Of a stretch of 64,000 nt of DNA, positions 38,693 through 46,900 are shown one piece after another. A program made the position numbers and the translations under genes. Position 1 is the first letter of the stretch; every line of letters begins with the position of its first letter. Source of the stretch: Klebsiella oxytoca NBRC 105695 (GTDB taxonomy: Bacteria > Pseudomonadota > Gammaproteobacteria > Enterobacterales > Enterobacteriaceae); NCBI RefSeq assembly GCF_001598695.1, contig NZ_BCZK01000002.1, positions 186,001 through 250,000 of the forward strand, written 5' to 3'. The notes under the pieces are model-generated. The model had not been told where the DNA came from, searched no databases, and worked only from the letters and a program-made list of their open reading frames with translations.

Positions 38693-41254
38693 ATGAAAAC
38701 AAACAGGAAAAGAGTAGTTATTACAGGGATGGGCATCCTGTCATCTCTTTCGGATAATATTGAGGATTTCAGGCTAGCCCTGCTACAGAAGGAAAATGGT
38801 ATTACTGATAGCGCACGTTTTTCAGAATGGTTTGAAAACGCACGGGCGGCCGAAGTACTACATGAAATCGATTGTCCTGAATTATCTGAGGAGATTATTG
38901 CCTCGCTCGATAACGCTGCGCTGTGGGCATATAAGGTTGGCAGGGACGCGTTGATACAGGCCGGCCTGGTTAACTGCCCTCGTTGCCTTGATGAGATGGG
39001 CTTAATAGTTGGCGTTTCCTCTGCGGGTACAGAAGCCTTCCTGCCGCTTTTTGAGCAGCGAATTCAGGATTTTTCCTTACGTAAGGCGATGTATTCCGGT
39101 GGCTTCTCTTCCTGCTGTTCCAGCGTTTCGACATTGTTAGGGCTGAAAGGTGGAGTCGAACTTGTTGCCACGGCCTGTACAGCAAGCCCTAATGCCGTAG
39201 GTATGGCATTCGATTATATTCAGAATGGCAAGAGTAGCGCTATGCTGGCAGTTGGGACGGAGCCGATCTATTTACCGACCTTTGCTGGCTTTTATGCTCT
39301 CAATGTCATGCATCCCGTATCCTGTTCACCTTTCTCTGGCCAATCCGGTATGTCAATTGGCGAGGGGGCGGGGGCTATTGTACTGGAAGAGTATGAACAC
39401 GCCATTGCACGCGGCGCTACCTTCTATGGCGAGATTCTTTCTTATGCCACATCCTGCGACGCTTACCACGAAACAGGGCCCGATCCGCGAGCCAGCGGAG
39501 CAGTACAAGTTATGTTAAAGGCCATGGCTAATGCGGGGATTACACCCGATCAGGTTGATTATATTAATGCGCACGGAACAGGTACTGAAGCTAACGATCA
39601 AATCGAAACGTTGGCGATGAAAAAAGTGTTTCGCGACATTGAAAATATTCCGATCAGTTCTACGAAATCCTACTTTGGCCATAATATTGGCGCTGCCGGA
39701 ATCGTTGAACTTATAGCTTGCCTGGTCACTTTGCCTGACCAACAGGTACTACCTACCCTTAATTTCACTGAGGCACGGCCTAACTGCGATCTGGATTACG
39801 TCCCGAATGAGTTCGTAAAAAAAGATATTAATATCTTTATGAAGAATAACTATGCATTCGGGGGTAACAACTGCTGCATGATTGTAAGCACCAGGCCGGG
39901 CTCGGTTCCGGTGACTTCATATGAGGCCAAAAGGGTAGCGATAACTGGCATAGGAGCTGTATCCGCTATTGGGCATCGTATCAATGAAATACTTACGAAT
40001 ATTAGTCAAATTGAAAGCAGCGCCGTCGAGCTTGAGGAGATCATTTTCCCTCAAGATGTATTAATTGAAGCTGAAGAGCTGCTGCATGTTTTAATAAAGA
40101 GCAGGCAGTTTGAGGAGCTTTTTGGGGCAAATTATGGCATTGCCAGCTGTGAAGCATCGCATGAACCATCCACCTTTAAAACTTTCCAGGTCAAAGGGAT
40201 TGAGCCGCGTAAACACCTGCGTCGCTTCGATTCGCGTAAGGCTACTCGCGGCGGTACCTTCGCGCTAATTGCGCTTACGGAAGCGCTAAATATGGCTAAG
40301 CGACGTATTAAGCGCGATGGAGAAGAACTCGGTCTGGTTATGGGCATGGCGCGCGGGCCACAAGAGACAACTTATAAATATTTGCAGAGTCTGAAGCCAG
40401 ACCCTGGAAAGGTACGTACGTCGGAGTTTCCTGGTTCACTGATGAATGCGATTGCAACTTTTTGCGGTATTTCTGAAGGGGTAAAAGGGTACACCACTAC
40501 TCTTGCAACCGGTGAAAATGCGGCTCTTGGCGCATTAACTTATGGTTATGAGATCATTCGCCAGCAGCTTCAGCCGCAAGTTATTGTCGGGGGCGCTGAT
40601 GAGTATTTCCCTTCCATGTCTCTATACATGGATGGGGTGACGCAGAAGATTCACGCGGCATCTGATGTCAGGGACTATCAGGTCTATGCTAAAGAAGCGA
40701 AGGGCTACGTACCTGGCGAAGGCGCCTGTATGTTAATGCTCGAAGATCCGCTTGCGGCCGCTGCGCGCGGCGCTGAGGTTTTAGCGGAAGTTGTCGGGTA
40801 TGGTAAATCATGCAACAACAGCTATTTTGATGTTACTCAAATTGATGAAAAATCCAGCGCAATGGCCTTAGCCATCGAACGCGCGCTTAATGATGCAGGA
40901 ATTTGTGCCAGAGATATCGATTTGGTGTGTGGCACCAGCAACGGAAGCATTGAGAATTCAACAATTGAGTTGAATGCCATATATGAATCATTTCGTCAGG
41001 TTAATCCAATAGTCCCGGTAGTCAACTACAACGCCTTTTTTGGCTTCGTGGCTTCGTGTGCAGGCTTGTTGAATCTGATCATACTTCTTGATTGTATTAA
41101 AAAGCAGGCAGTTCCTGCTATACCGTATACCAGTGACTTTGTTGATCAGCGTATAAATTTTGTGCGTCAGCCTCTGAATATCAAAATTAAATATGTATTG
41201 CTGGTAGGGGCGACGGAAGGCGGCAACTATTACGCAATTATTATCAAAGGATAA
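38693..41254 (+). CDS. fused ketosynthase and chain-length-factor-like protein
   Basis: An 853-residue protein made of two FabF-type condensing domains. Domain 1 (about 1-400) has the complete Cys-His-His triad: Cys162 in TACTASPNAVG, His294 in NAHGTGTE and His330 in YFGHNIGAAG. Domain 2 (about 413-853) keeps the fold, including PGEGACMLMLEDP, but the active-site Cys is Leu604 (TTLATGENA) and both histidines are replaced (Thr748 and Phe785). This is the pattern of a KS-alpha/KS-beta (chain-length factor) heterodimer, here on a single polypeptide. It should set chain length in iterative elongation. There is an 81-base gap before it, and the next gene starts after 4 bases. Confidence 0.9.
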   Translation: MKTNRKRVVITGMGILSSLSDNIEDFRLALLQKENGITDSARFSEWFENARAAEVLHEIDCPELSEEIIASLDNAALWAYKVGRDALIQAGLVNCPRCLDEMGLIVGVSSAGTEAFLPLFEQRIQDFSLRKAMYSGGFSSCCSSVSTLLGLKGGVELVATACTASPNAVGMAFDYIQNGKSSAMLAVGTEPIYLPTFAGFYALNVMHPVSCSPFSGQSGMSIGEGAGAIVLEEYEHAIARGATFYGEILSYATSCDAYHETGPDPRASGAVQVMLKAMANAGITPDQVDYINAHGTGTEANDQIETLAMKKVFRDIENIPISSTKSYFGHNIGAAGIVELIACLVTLPDQQVLPTLNFTEARPNCDLDYVPNEFVKKDINIFMKNNYAFGGNNCCMIVSTRPGSVPVTSYEAKRVAITGIGAVSAIGHRINEILTNISQIESSAVELEEIIFPQDVLIEAEELLHVLIKSRQFEELFGANYGIASCEASHEPSTFKTFQVKGIEPRKHLRRFDSRKATRGGTFALIALTEALNMAKRRIKRDGEELGLVMGMARGPQETTYKYLQSLKPDPGKVRTSEFPGSLMNAIATFCGISEGVKGYTTTLATGENAALGALTYGYEIIRQQLQPQVIVGGADEYFPSMSLYMDGVTQKIHAASDVRDYQVYAKEAKGYVPGEGACMLMLEDPLAAAARGAEVLAEVVGYGKSCNNSYFDVTQIDEKSSAMALAIERALNDAGICARDIDLVCGTSNGSIENSTIELNAIYESFRQVNPIVPVVNYNAFFGFVASCAGLLNLIILLDCIKKQAVPAIPYTSDFVDQRINFVRQPLNIKIKYVLLVGATEGGNYYAIIIKG

Positions 41255-41258
41255 TACG

Positions 41259-42479
41259 ATGGACAGGAAGTCTATTATTTCTGGTTATAGCGTTCATTTA
41301 CCATTTGCCGATGATGGTTCACAGCTCATTGCAAATCTGAAACAGGGAAAGCGTGTCAAAACCGCGCCTTGGTTCAAGTCGAATGATGAAGCTATTAAAT
41401 GTGGGCTTCGTGGTAATGTCAATGTTGCAAAGATGAAATATAGTAATGATAGCATTCCTGAATTACTCTATCGCCTAATTGATGAGGCCTTAAGGCAGTC
41501 AATGCTGGATGAGAATTGTCTTCGAGAAGATAATATCAGAGTCTATATTACTGGTATAGGGCCTCGAGTTGATGCTATAGATTATCGTTCTTTCGCTACT
41601 TATAATGATATTGAAGATCTCGCGCTGACTCCTTCAATAACCAATTTATGCGCCAAAAATATGTCTCAGGATATAATTGCAGAGCTTTTGGCTAAAAAAT
41701 ATCGTTTGCGGTATCTACCACCGAATATTAATTGCACCAGTAACTCCGGGCTTACAGCCGTTCATCTGGCAAGCCATGCAATTGAGCGCGGTGGTATAGA
41801 GCTTGCTCTCATTATTAATATATCCCAGGTAAAATCTCAGGATATTTGGTTTCTCTCAACTCAATCAATGTTGAATACGGATCTTGTTCAACCGTTTGGT
41901 GTAAATAGCAAAGGGGTGATCTTTGCTGAAGGTTATAGCGTTCTGGTACTTGAAAGTGACCATCATCGCCTGGCTCGACAACTTGTTGATGGAGTGAGTA
42001 TCAAGACGGCTTATAAACAGATTAATGCCAGTAGAAGTAACGATGTTTACTGGCAGAGTACCTGTATATTAAAACTAGTCAACCAACTCTTGAATGATAC
42101 GAGAGTTAAAATTGAGGACGTGTGCGCTTTTATCCCTCATGGTAATGGTACAGCGTTCAGTGACAGCATTGAAGCGAAAGCTATTGCTATTCTGGCAGGG
42201 GAGAATATGCTACCAGTCCTCGCTTACAAAGGGCAAATAGGTTATACCGCTACTGGTTCTGGATTGGTAGATTTAATAATTGGTCATCATTCAGTAAGTT
42301 GTCATGAGTTAATAAAACCGGTAATTAATGAACCCATTGTTAATGGTATAGCTCACCACTTTCTTACCGGGCCGGGAGTAATAAAACATCACAAGAGTCA
42401 TTTGCTTAAAACCGGCTTAGGGGTAGATGGTTCTATTATCGCAGCTTTGCTGTCCAATACCGCCAGGGAAGCTAGCTAA
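41259..42479 (+). CDS. second ketosynthase with altered triad (Cys-His-Tyr)
   Basis: A 406-residue FabF-like condensing enzyme. The nucleophile is Cys159 in NINCTSNSGLTAV and His294 lies in PHGNGTAFSD, but the second histidine of the KxxxGH motif is Tyr329 (KGQIGYTATGSG). It may still acylate, but decarboxylative condensation could be impaired, or it may act as an initiating or acyl-transferring synthase. AAAGGA lies upstream of the ATG. It is followed without a gap by a related degenerate protein. Confidence 0.8.
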   Translation: MDRKSIISGYSVHLPFADDGSQLIANLKQGKRVKTAPWFKSNDEAIKCGLRGNVNVAKMKYSNDSIPELLYRLIDEALRQSMLDENCLREDNIRVYITGIGPRVDAIDYRSFATYNDIEDLALTPSITNLCAKNMSQDIIAELLAKKYRLRYLPPNINCTSNSGLTAVHLASHAIERGGIELALIINISQVKSQDIWFLSTQSMLNTDLVQPFGVNSKGVIFAEGYSVLVLESDHHRLARQLVDGVSIKTAYKQINASRSNDVYWQSTCILKLVNQLLNDTRVKIEDVCAFIPHGNGTAFSDSIEAKAIAILAGENMLPVLAYKGQIGYTATGSGLVDLIIGHHSVSCHELIKPVINEPIVNGIAHHFLTGPGVIKHHKSHLLKTGLGVDGSIIAALLSNTAREAS

Positions 42480-43442
42480 ATGGATGATGCTATGCATTTA
42501 TTATCGTTGTCTCTTATGGAGCCCGAGGCACCTTTATTTTTATACAGTCCCAGTTGGCTAAATGTTTGGGAAGCACATTCCTATGATATAGCTTTGAAAA
42601 ATACCGATACAAATAGCTGGGCTTTTAAACGATTTGGTACTCGCGCAGATGCCTATGACAAAGAAGTAGTGAACAGAACTAATTACATGGCGTATATCTC
42701 TGCGTTAGAAAAAGTATCCGATGTCGCAATGCAGGCGTTGCCTCAGAAGGAACGTATGCTATTGATGAAATCACGAACTGCTTTTATCTATGTTGACTCA
42801 TGGGGAGAAGCGGCTGGCTTTGAATATGATATAAGTACGCTGCATTTATCTACCATTGATACACTACCAAAAAATTTAGTAAAAAAGTTTTCTGTAGATA
42901 ATGTGACATGCAAAATCCGCGGTGAAAAAAATGCGCTGATTCAGGCAATGCGCCTGGCGCAAGACTATTTAAGCTGGGATATCTTTGATTTTGTCATTGT
43001 TTGTGGTGGTTATCGTGCCATACCATTGTTAGCGTTTACCGCAACAAATATTAATCCTCGTAGTAAAATGAAAGAATCTCGAAAAATTCCTGGGATGAAT
43101 TTATCAATCGAACGCGTAGGATGTTTTATTTTCAGTCAAACAACTGGTGATCTAAAAGTAAACTGCGGGCCCTATTTTAGCGCAGACTCATCACAGTATC
43201 AAAAAAATTATGCATCAGATATTGATCTGGTTGCATTTTCCGGCAGGGCCAGTTCGATAACGCCATTTTTTAACCATCCTGTAAAATTACTCGATCTTGA
43301 AAAGAAATATGGTTCTAGTGGTTGCATAACGCCTGCTTTGAGCTGGCATCATATTTTTCAGCACGCTTTTAAGGGTGGTCGCATGAGAACAATCTTGCCC
43401 GATTATAATGGCGGCTTAACTTATTTTGATACCTGGTATTAA
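42480..43442 (+). CDS. degenerate condensing-enzyme-like protein, unknown role
   Basis: A 320-residue protein whose start codon directly follows the preceding stop. I recognise no clear family signature. The segment ALIQAMRLAQDYLSWDIFDF followed by VIVCGGYRAIPLLAF resembles the core helix and strand of a thiolase-fold protein without the nucleophilic Cys, and KKYGSSGCITPALSWHHIFQ resembles the end of a ketosynthase. It may be a partner subunit for the preceding ketosynthase. The alternative is an unrelated island-specific protein. Confidence 0.5.
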   Translation: MDDAMHLLSLSLMEPEAPLFLYSPSWLNVWEAHSYDIALKNTDTNSWAFKRFGTRADAYDKEVVNRTNYMAYISALEKVSDVAMQALPQKERMLLMKSRTAFIYVDSWGEAAGFEYDISTLHLSTIDTLPKNLVKKFSVDNVTCKIRGEKNALIQAMRLAQDYLSWDIFDFVIVCGGYRAIPLLAFTATNINPRSKMKESRKIPGMNLSIERVGCFIFSQTTGDLKVNCGPYFSADSSQYQKNYASDIDLVAFSGRASSITPFFNHPVKLLDLEKKYGSSGCITPALSWHHIFQHAFKGGRMRTILPDYNGGLTYFDTWY

Positions 43443-43455
43443 CCATGAGGCCACA

Positions 43456-44163
43456 GTGAGAGCTAATATTAAAGAATTGCCAGCTATTTCTTTGCATGGT
43501 ATTTATAAAAATTATGGAATGGGCGAGAACGAGGTTGTTGCACTTAAAAATATCAATGTTGATATCGCTGCTGGCGAGTTTATGGCTTTATGTGGGCCTT
43601 CTGGGAGTGGTAAAAGCACATTGTTAAATATATTATCCGGAATTGATAAACCCTCCGCAGGGCATGTTTTCTTTCTCAATAAAAATATGAATGCATTGAC
43701 AGAGAGAAATCTGGCAGCAATACGTAGTAAGCATCTGGGATTTATTTTCCAGTTCTTTAATTTAATCCCGGTACTTAACGTGTTTGATAATGTTTTTTAT
43801 CCATTGATACTTAATGGCCATTTCGATGCCAGAACTGCAAAGGAGCGAACCCTCCATTTTCTGAATAGCGTGGGTTTATCCGGCCTGGAAGACCGGAAAC
43901 CGGGGCAGCTATCTGGCGGGCAACAACAGCGTGTCGCCATAGCAAGAGCACTCGCACATGAACCTCAGATTGTCGTTGCAGATGAACCTACGGGAAATCT
44001 CGACCTGGCGACGGGAGACGCAATTCTGGATCTTTTACTAGATATCAATCATCAAACGGGCACCACTTTTATTATATCGACCCACTCCACCCAGCTAACG
44101 GAACGTGCGCGCCGAGTGGTGGAAATCCGTGATGGAGAATTAGCTTATGATTCATATGAATAA
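43456..44163 (+). CDS. ABC transporter ATPase, LolD/MacB type
   Basis: A 235-residue ATP-binding subunit of the type that pairs with FtsX-like permeases. Walker A GPSGSGKST (47-55), the Q-loop FIFQFFNLIPVLNV, signature LSGGQQQR (152-159) and Walker B VVADEPTGNLD (173-183) are intact. I choose the GTG at 43456 because GAGG is 6 bases before it; there is no ATG option. It partners the permease two genes downstream in a mechanotransmission-type exporter, as in LolCDE, which extracts lipoproteins from the inner membrane. Confidence 0.92.
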   Translation: MRANIKELPAISLHGIYKNYGMGENEVVALKNINVDIAAGEFMALCGPSGSGKSTLLNILSGIDKPSAGHVFFLNKNMNALTERNLAAIRSKHLGFIFQFFNLIPVLNVFDNVFYPLILNGHFDARTAKERTLHFLNSVGLSGLEDRKPGQLSGGQQQRVAIARALAHEPQIVVADEPTGNLDLATGDAILDLLLDINHQTGTTFIISTHSTQLTERARRVVEIRDGELAYDSYE

Positions 44164-44791
44164 TTTCTTCAGGTTACTATGCCTGAGCCTGTCTCTGGTT
44201 ATTGTAGCCGCCACGGCGGCTCCCACTTATACGCCTGTAGTTGAAAGCATACTCCATAATGGGTTTCCAACTCAGCCTGACGTGTTAGCAAAAACGACTC
44301 AATCTCTATCCGATGAGTTCAAAAAGACCGGAAATATTGCTTCGCTGGTTTTTTATGCCTATGGGATGTTGAGGCAAGCAAACTATTTTTTGACCACTAA
44401 TGATATTATTAGGGCTTCAGAGTATGCTAAAACAGGCTTCTTTTATCTCGATGAAGCTGTGGATTTAAATCAAAACATACCACTCATCAGATATCTGCGT
44501 GCCAAGGTCGATGCGTACCTACCCGCCGAGTTGGGACGCTGCGTTATTACCCTCGAGGACACAGACATACTGCTAAAACAAGAATTAAGTAGCAGAATTC
44601 GAGATAACGTCAATGATATGCGCTACAGAGCATTTTATAACTGTAAACTTTATCAACAGGCTGGCCAATTATTATCAATATTACAGGTGGATAATCCAAA
44701 TAAAAAAATTGATATGGCTTATAACGGTTCATCTACCTGGGGACTTGATGAAGTTACGCAAATTATTATACCCCTTATGAGGGCCAAATAA
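44147..44791 (+). CDS. periplasmic protein of unknown function
   Basis: A 214-residue protein with a clear signal peptide (about 1-25, LSLVIVAATAAPT). The mature part is predicted helical, with repeats recalling TPR-like segments (LVFYAYGMLRQANYF; IRASEYAKTGFFYLDEAVDL), and has two cysteines (Cys129, Cys168) that could pair. It overlaps the ATPase gene by 17 bases and abuts the permease gene, so it is probably a periplasmic component of the exporter. I know no named family for it. Confidence 0.75.
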   Translation: MIHMNNFFRLLCLSLSLVIVAATAAPTYTPVVESILHNGFPTQPDVLAKTTQSLSDEFKKTGNIASLVFYAYGMLRQANYFLTTNDIIRASEYAKTGFFYLDEAVDLNQNIPLIRYLRAKVDAYLPAELGRCVITLEDTDILLKQELSSRIRDNVNDMRYRAFYNCKLYQQAGQLLSILQVDNPNKKIDMAYNGSSTWGLDEVTQIIIPLMRAK

Positions 44792-46102
44792 ATGTCAGTG
44801 AATATGATCTTCGTAAATGGTTTTGTACTTATAATTGTTTTATTTATCATCTATTGTGTCGTTTTCCGCTTCCGTGATGCTAAGTTTTCTTTTTTGAATT
44901 TATTAAGGCATCGCAGAAGAACTTTGTCAACAATTTGTGCAATAATTCTTGGCGGTGTTGCTATATTTTTATATGGCGGCTTTATTAATTATTCTTTCTG
45001 GATTCTCCAGCAGCAAACAATCCGCACAAACATTGGTCATGTACAAGTTTATAACAAGGAGTACTTTGATACTGCAAACAAGAGTAAACATCTCATCAAT
45101 AATTATGCTGCTCTAAAAAATGATATTATGCATAATTCTTCGCTAGCTAATGATATATCCACCCTTTCAGGGCAGCTTGAGTTTACAGGAGTTATTTCTC
45201 AATATGAAAATGAAACCTCAAGCTATTTTTCTGCTCAGGGGGTCGAGCCTTTACCTGCCCTGAAACTGGGTGCCTTTGATAAAATCATTTTAGGCAGTGA
45301 TTTATCGCGCGTAAAACGTAATGAAATTACAATAGGCAGCGGGCTGGCAAAAACTCTTGCCGCGGGTTATGGCGACTGGCTTGATGTGATGGTAGTTAAT
45401 ACATCAGGTGGCCAGGGAGCTTTATCGTTAAAATTGCGTGGAATATTTGCATCCGGTATTAAAGATTATGATGATGTAGCATTGAAGGTTCCGCTAGATA
45501 CAGCACAAAGGATTATGGGCACAGATGGCGTGAGTAAAGTACTTATATTGCTGAATAATAATAATATTGATGAATTTATAGTTAAGTTGAATAAATATAT
45601 TGTTGACAATAAGTTGCCGCTGGTTGTGAAGGACTGGAAAGAAACATCTATTTTTTATCAACAGGTCGAGGGAATGCTCTCAGGCATATATTTCTTTATC
45701 AAACTTATTGTCGCGCTTATTGTCGTGTTTATGATTGGTAATTCAATAACGATGAATATTGCTGAGAGAACGCGTGAAATAGCCACCCTGAGAGCCATTG
45801 GTCTTGAGGCCACCCATGTGACATTATTATTTTGGCTGGAAGGTGTTTTTATTGGCGTGTTTGGTGCCATGGGGAGTGTTTTGGTGGGGTATTGCTTAGC
45901 TGCGATGATCAATGTTTATGGGATTGCTATGCCGCCATCCCCGGGTCAATCGATAGGATATACTGCGTTTATTAAGATTGATAATGTCGAGCTTTTCTGG
46001 ACTACGCTGGTTTTACCGATTTTAACGTCAGCTCTTGCGTCTTTTCTTCCTTCGTATCGCGCATCACGGCTCAATATTTCTGCGGCGTTTAAATATTCCT
46101 GA
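44792..46102 (+). CDS. FtsX-like ABC permease (LolC/LolE/MacB type)
   Basis: A 436-residue permease. An N-terminal helix (about 6-25) precedes the usual FtsX core: a helix after LNLLRHRRRTLSTICAII, a large periplasmic domain (about 75-290), then three C-terminal helices with EIATLRAIGLEATHV as the coupling segment for the ATPase. It would hand its lipid or lipopeptide cargo to the LolA-like protein encoded directly downstream. Its ATPase is two genes upstream. GAGGG lies 9 bases before the ATG. Confidence 0.9.
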   Translation: MSVNMIFVNGFVLIIVLFIIYCVVFRFRDAKFSFLNLLRHRRRTLSTICAIILGGVAIFLYGGFINYSFWILQQQTIRTNIGHVQVYNKEYFDTANKSKHLINNYAALKNDIMHNSSLANDISTLSGQLEFTGVISQYENETSSYFSAQGVEPLPALKLGAFDKIILGSDLSRVKRNEITIGSGLAKTLAAGYGDWLDVMVVNTSGGQGALSLKLRGIFASGIKDYDDVALKVPLDTAQRIMGTDGVSKVLILLNNNNIDEFIVKLNKYIVDNKLPLVVKDWKETSIFYQQVEGMLSGIYFFIKLIVALIVVFMIGNSITMNIAERTREIATLRAIGLEATHVTLLFWLEGVFIGVFGAMGSVLVGYCLAAMINVYGIAMPPSPGQSIGYTAFIKIDNVELFWTTLVLPILTSALASFLPSYRASRLNISAAFKYS

Positions 46103-46111
46103 GGAATGAGT

Positions 46112-46900
46112 ATGAAACACCTGAAACTGCGCTTACTTATTCTTATTACTTTTTTTTCTTCATCCTGGTTAATAGCCGAGACTCCGGCACCTCAGGCTAT
46201 AGATATTATACGTTTGGCTGATGATATACGTTCGCCTAATGTACCTTTCCGCTATACGGTAACTGTTCTTGAATATAAAGAGGGTGGCGAGCAGCCGGAG
46301 AGTAAACAAATTCTCGATGTGTCAATGCGTGTTATGAAACCTGAAAATGGCTCGCGGGCAGATGCGCGTTCTTTAGTCCGGTTTATTTATCCTCCACGGG
46401 ATAAAGGGAAGATTATGCTTTCTGATTGGTACGATCTCTGGTTTTATACACCTGAACTACGAAAACCGATACCTATTTCACCGGCACAAAGGCTGAGTGG
46501 GCAAATCTCAAATGCAGACGTTATCGTCACTAATTTTGAGTACGCCTACGATTCTACAATCGAAGGTACTGAACCTTGCGGACAGAAAGTCTGTTATAGA
46601 CTATCACTGATACGCAAATCGGATAAGGTAACTTATCCAAAGGTGATATACCTTGTAGAACAAGGAGATGATTTCAGGCCTTACCAGGCATCTTATTACT
46701 CCCTTGATAACCAATTGCTCAAAAAAGTCTCCTATAAAAATTACCAGAAAATTTTAGGTAAATATCGGCCATCTGAAATTGTCGTACAGAGTGCTCGATA
46801 TGCAAAAGGCTATTCAGTGATGAAATATAGTAACGTAAGACTGGAAAAATTACCTGAGTATTTTTTTACAAAAGAGGCGATGTTAAGGGGGGGGCAATGA
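46112..46900 (+). CDS. LolA-like outer-membrane lipoprotein-sorting protein
   Basis: A 262-residue secreted protein of the LolA_like (PF17131-type) family, with a signal peptide ending near SSSWLIAETP. The family signature region is seen in LVRFIYPPRDKGKIMLSD then YDLWFYTPELRKPIPISP. It should have an incomplete beta-barrel that shields acyl chains during passage through the periplasm. I use the ATG at 46112 because GAGGA is 6 bases upstream; the one at 46106 is too close. Its 3' end carries an eight-G run that overlaps the ribosome-binding site of the next gene. Confidence 0.85.
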   Translation: MKHLKLRLLILITFFSSSWLIAETPAPQAIDIIRLADDIRSPNVPFRYTVTVLEYKEGGEQPESKQILDVSMRVMKPENGSRADARSLVRFIYPPRDKGKIMLSDWYDLWFYTPELRKPIPISPAQRLSGQISNADVIVTNFEYAYDSTIEGTEPCGQKVCYRLSLIRKSDKVTYPKVIYLVEQGDDFRPYQASYYSLDNQLLKKVSYKNYQKILGKYRPSEIVVQSARYAKGYSVMKYSNVRLEKLPEYFFTKEAMLRGGQ

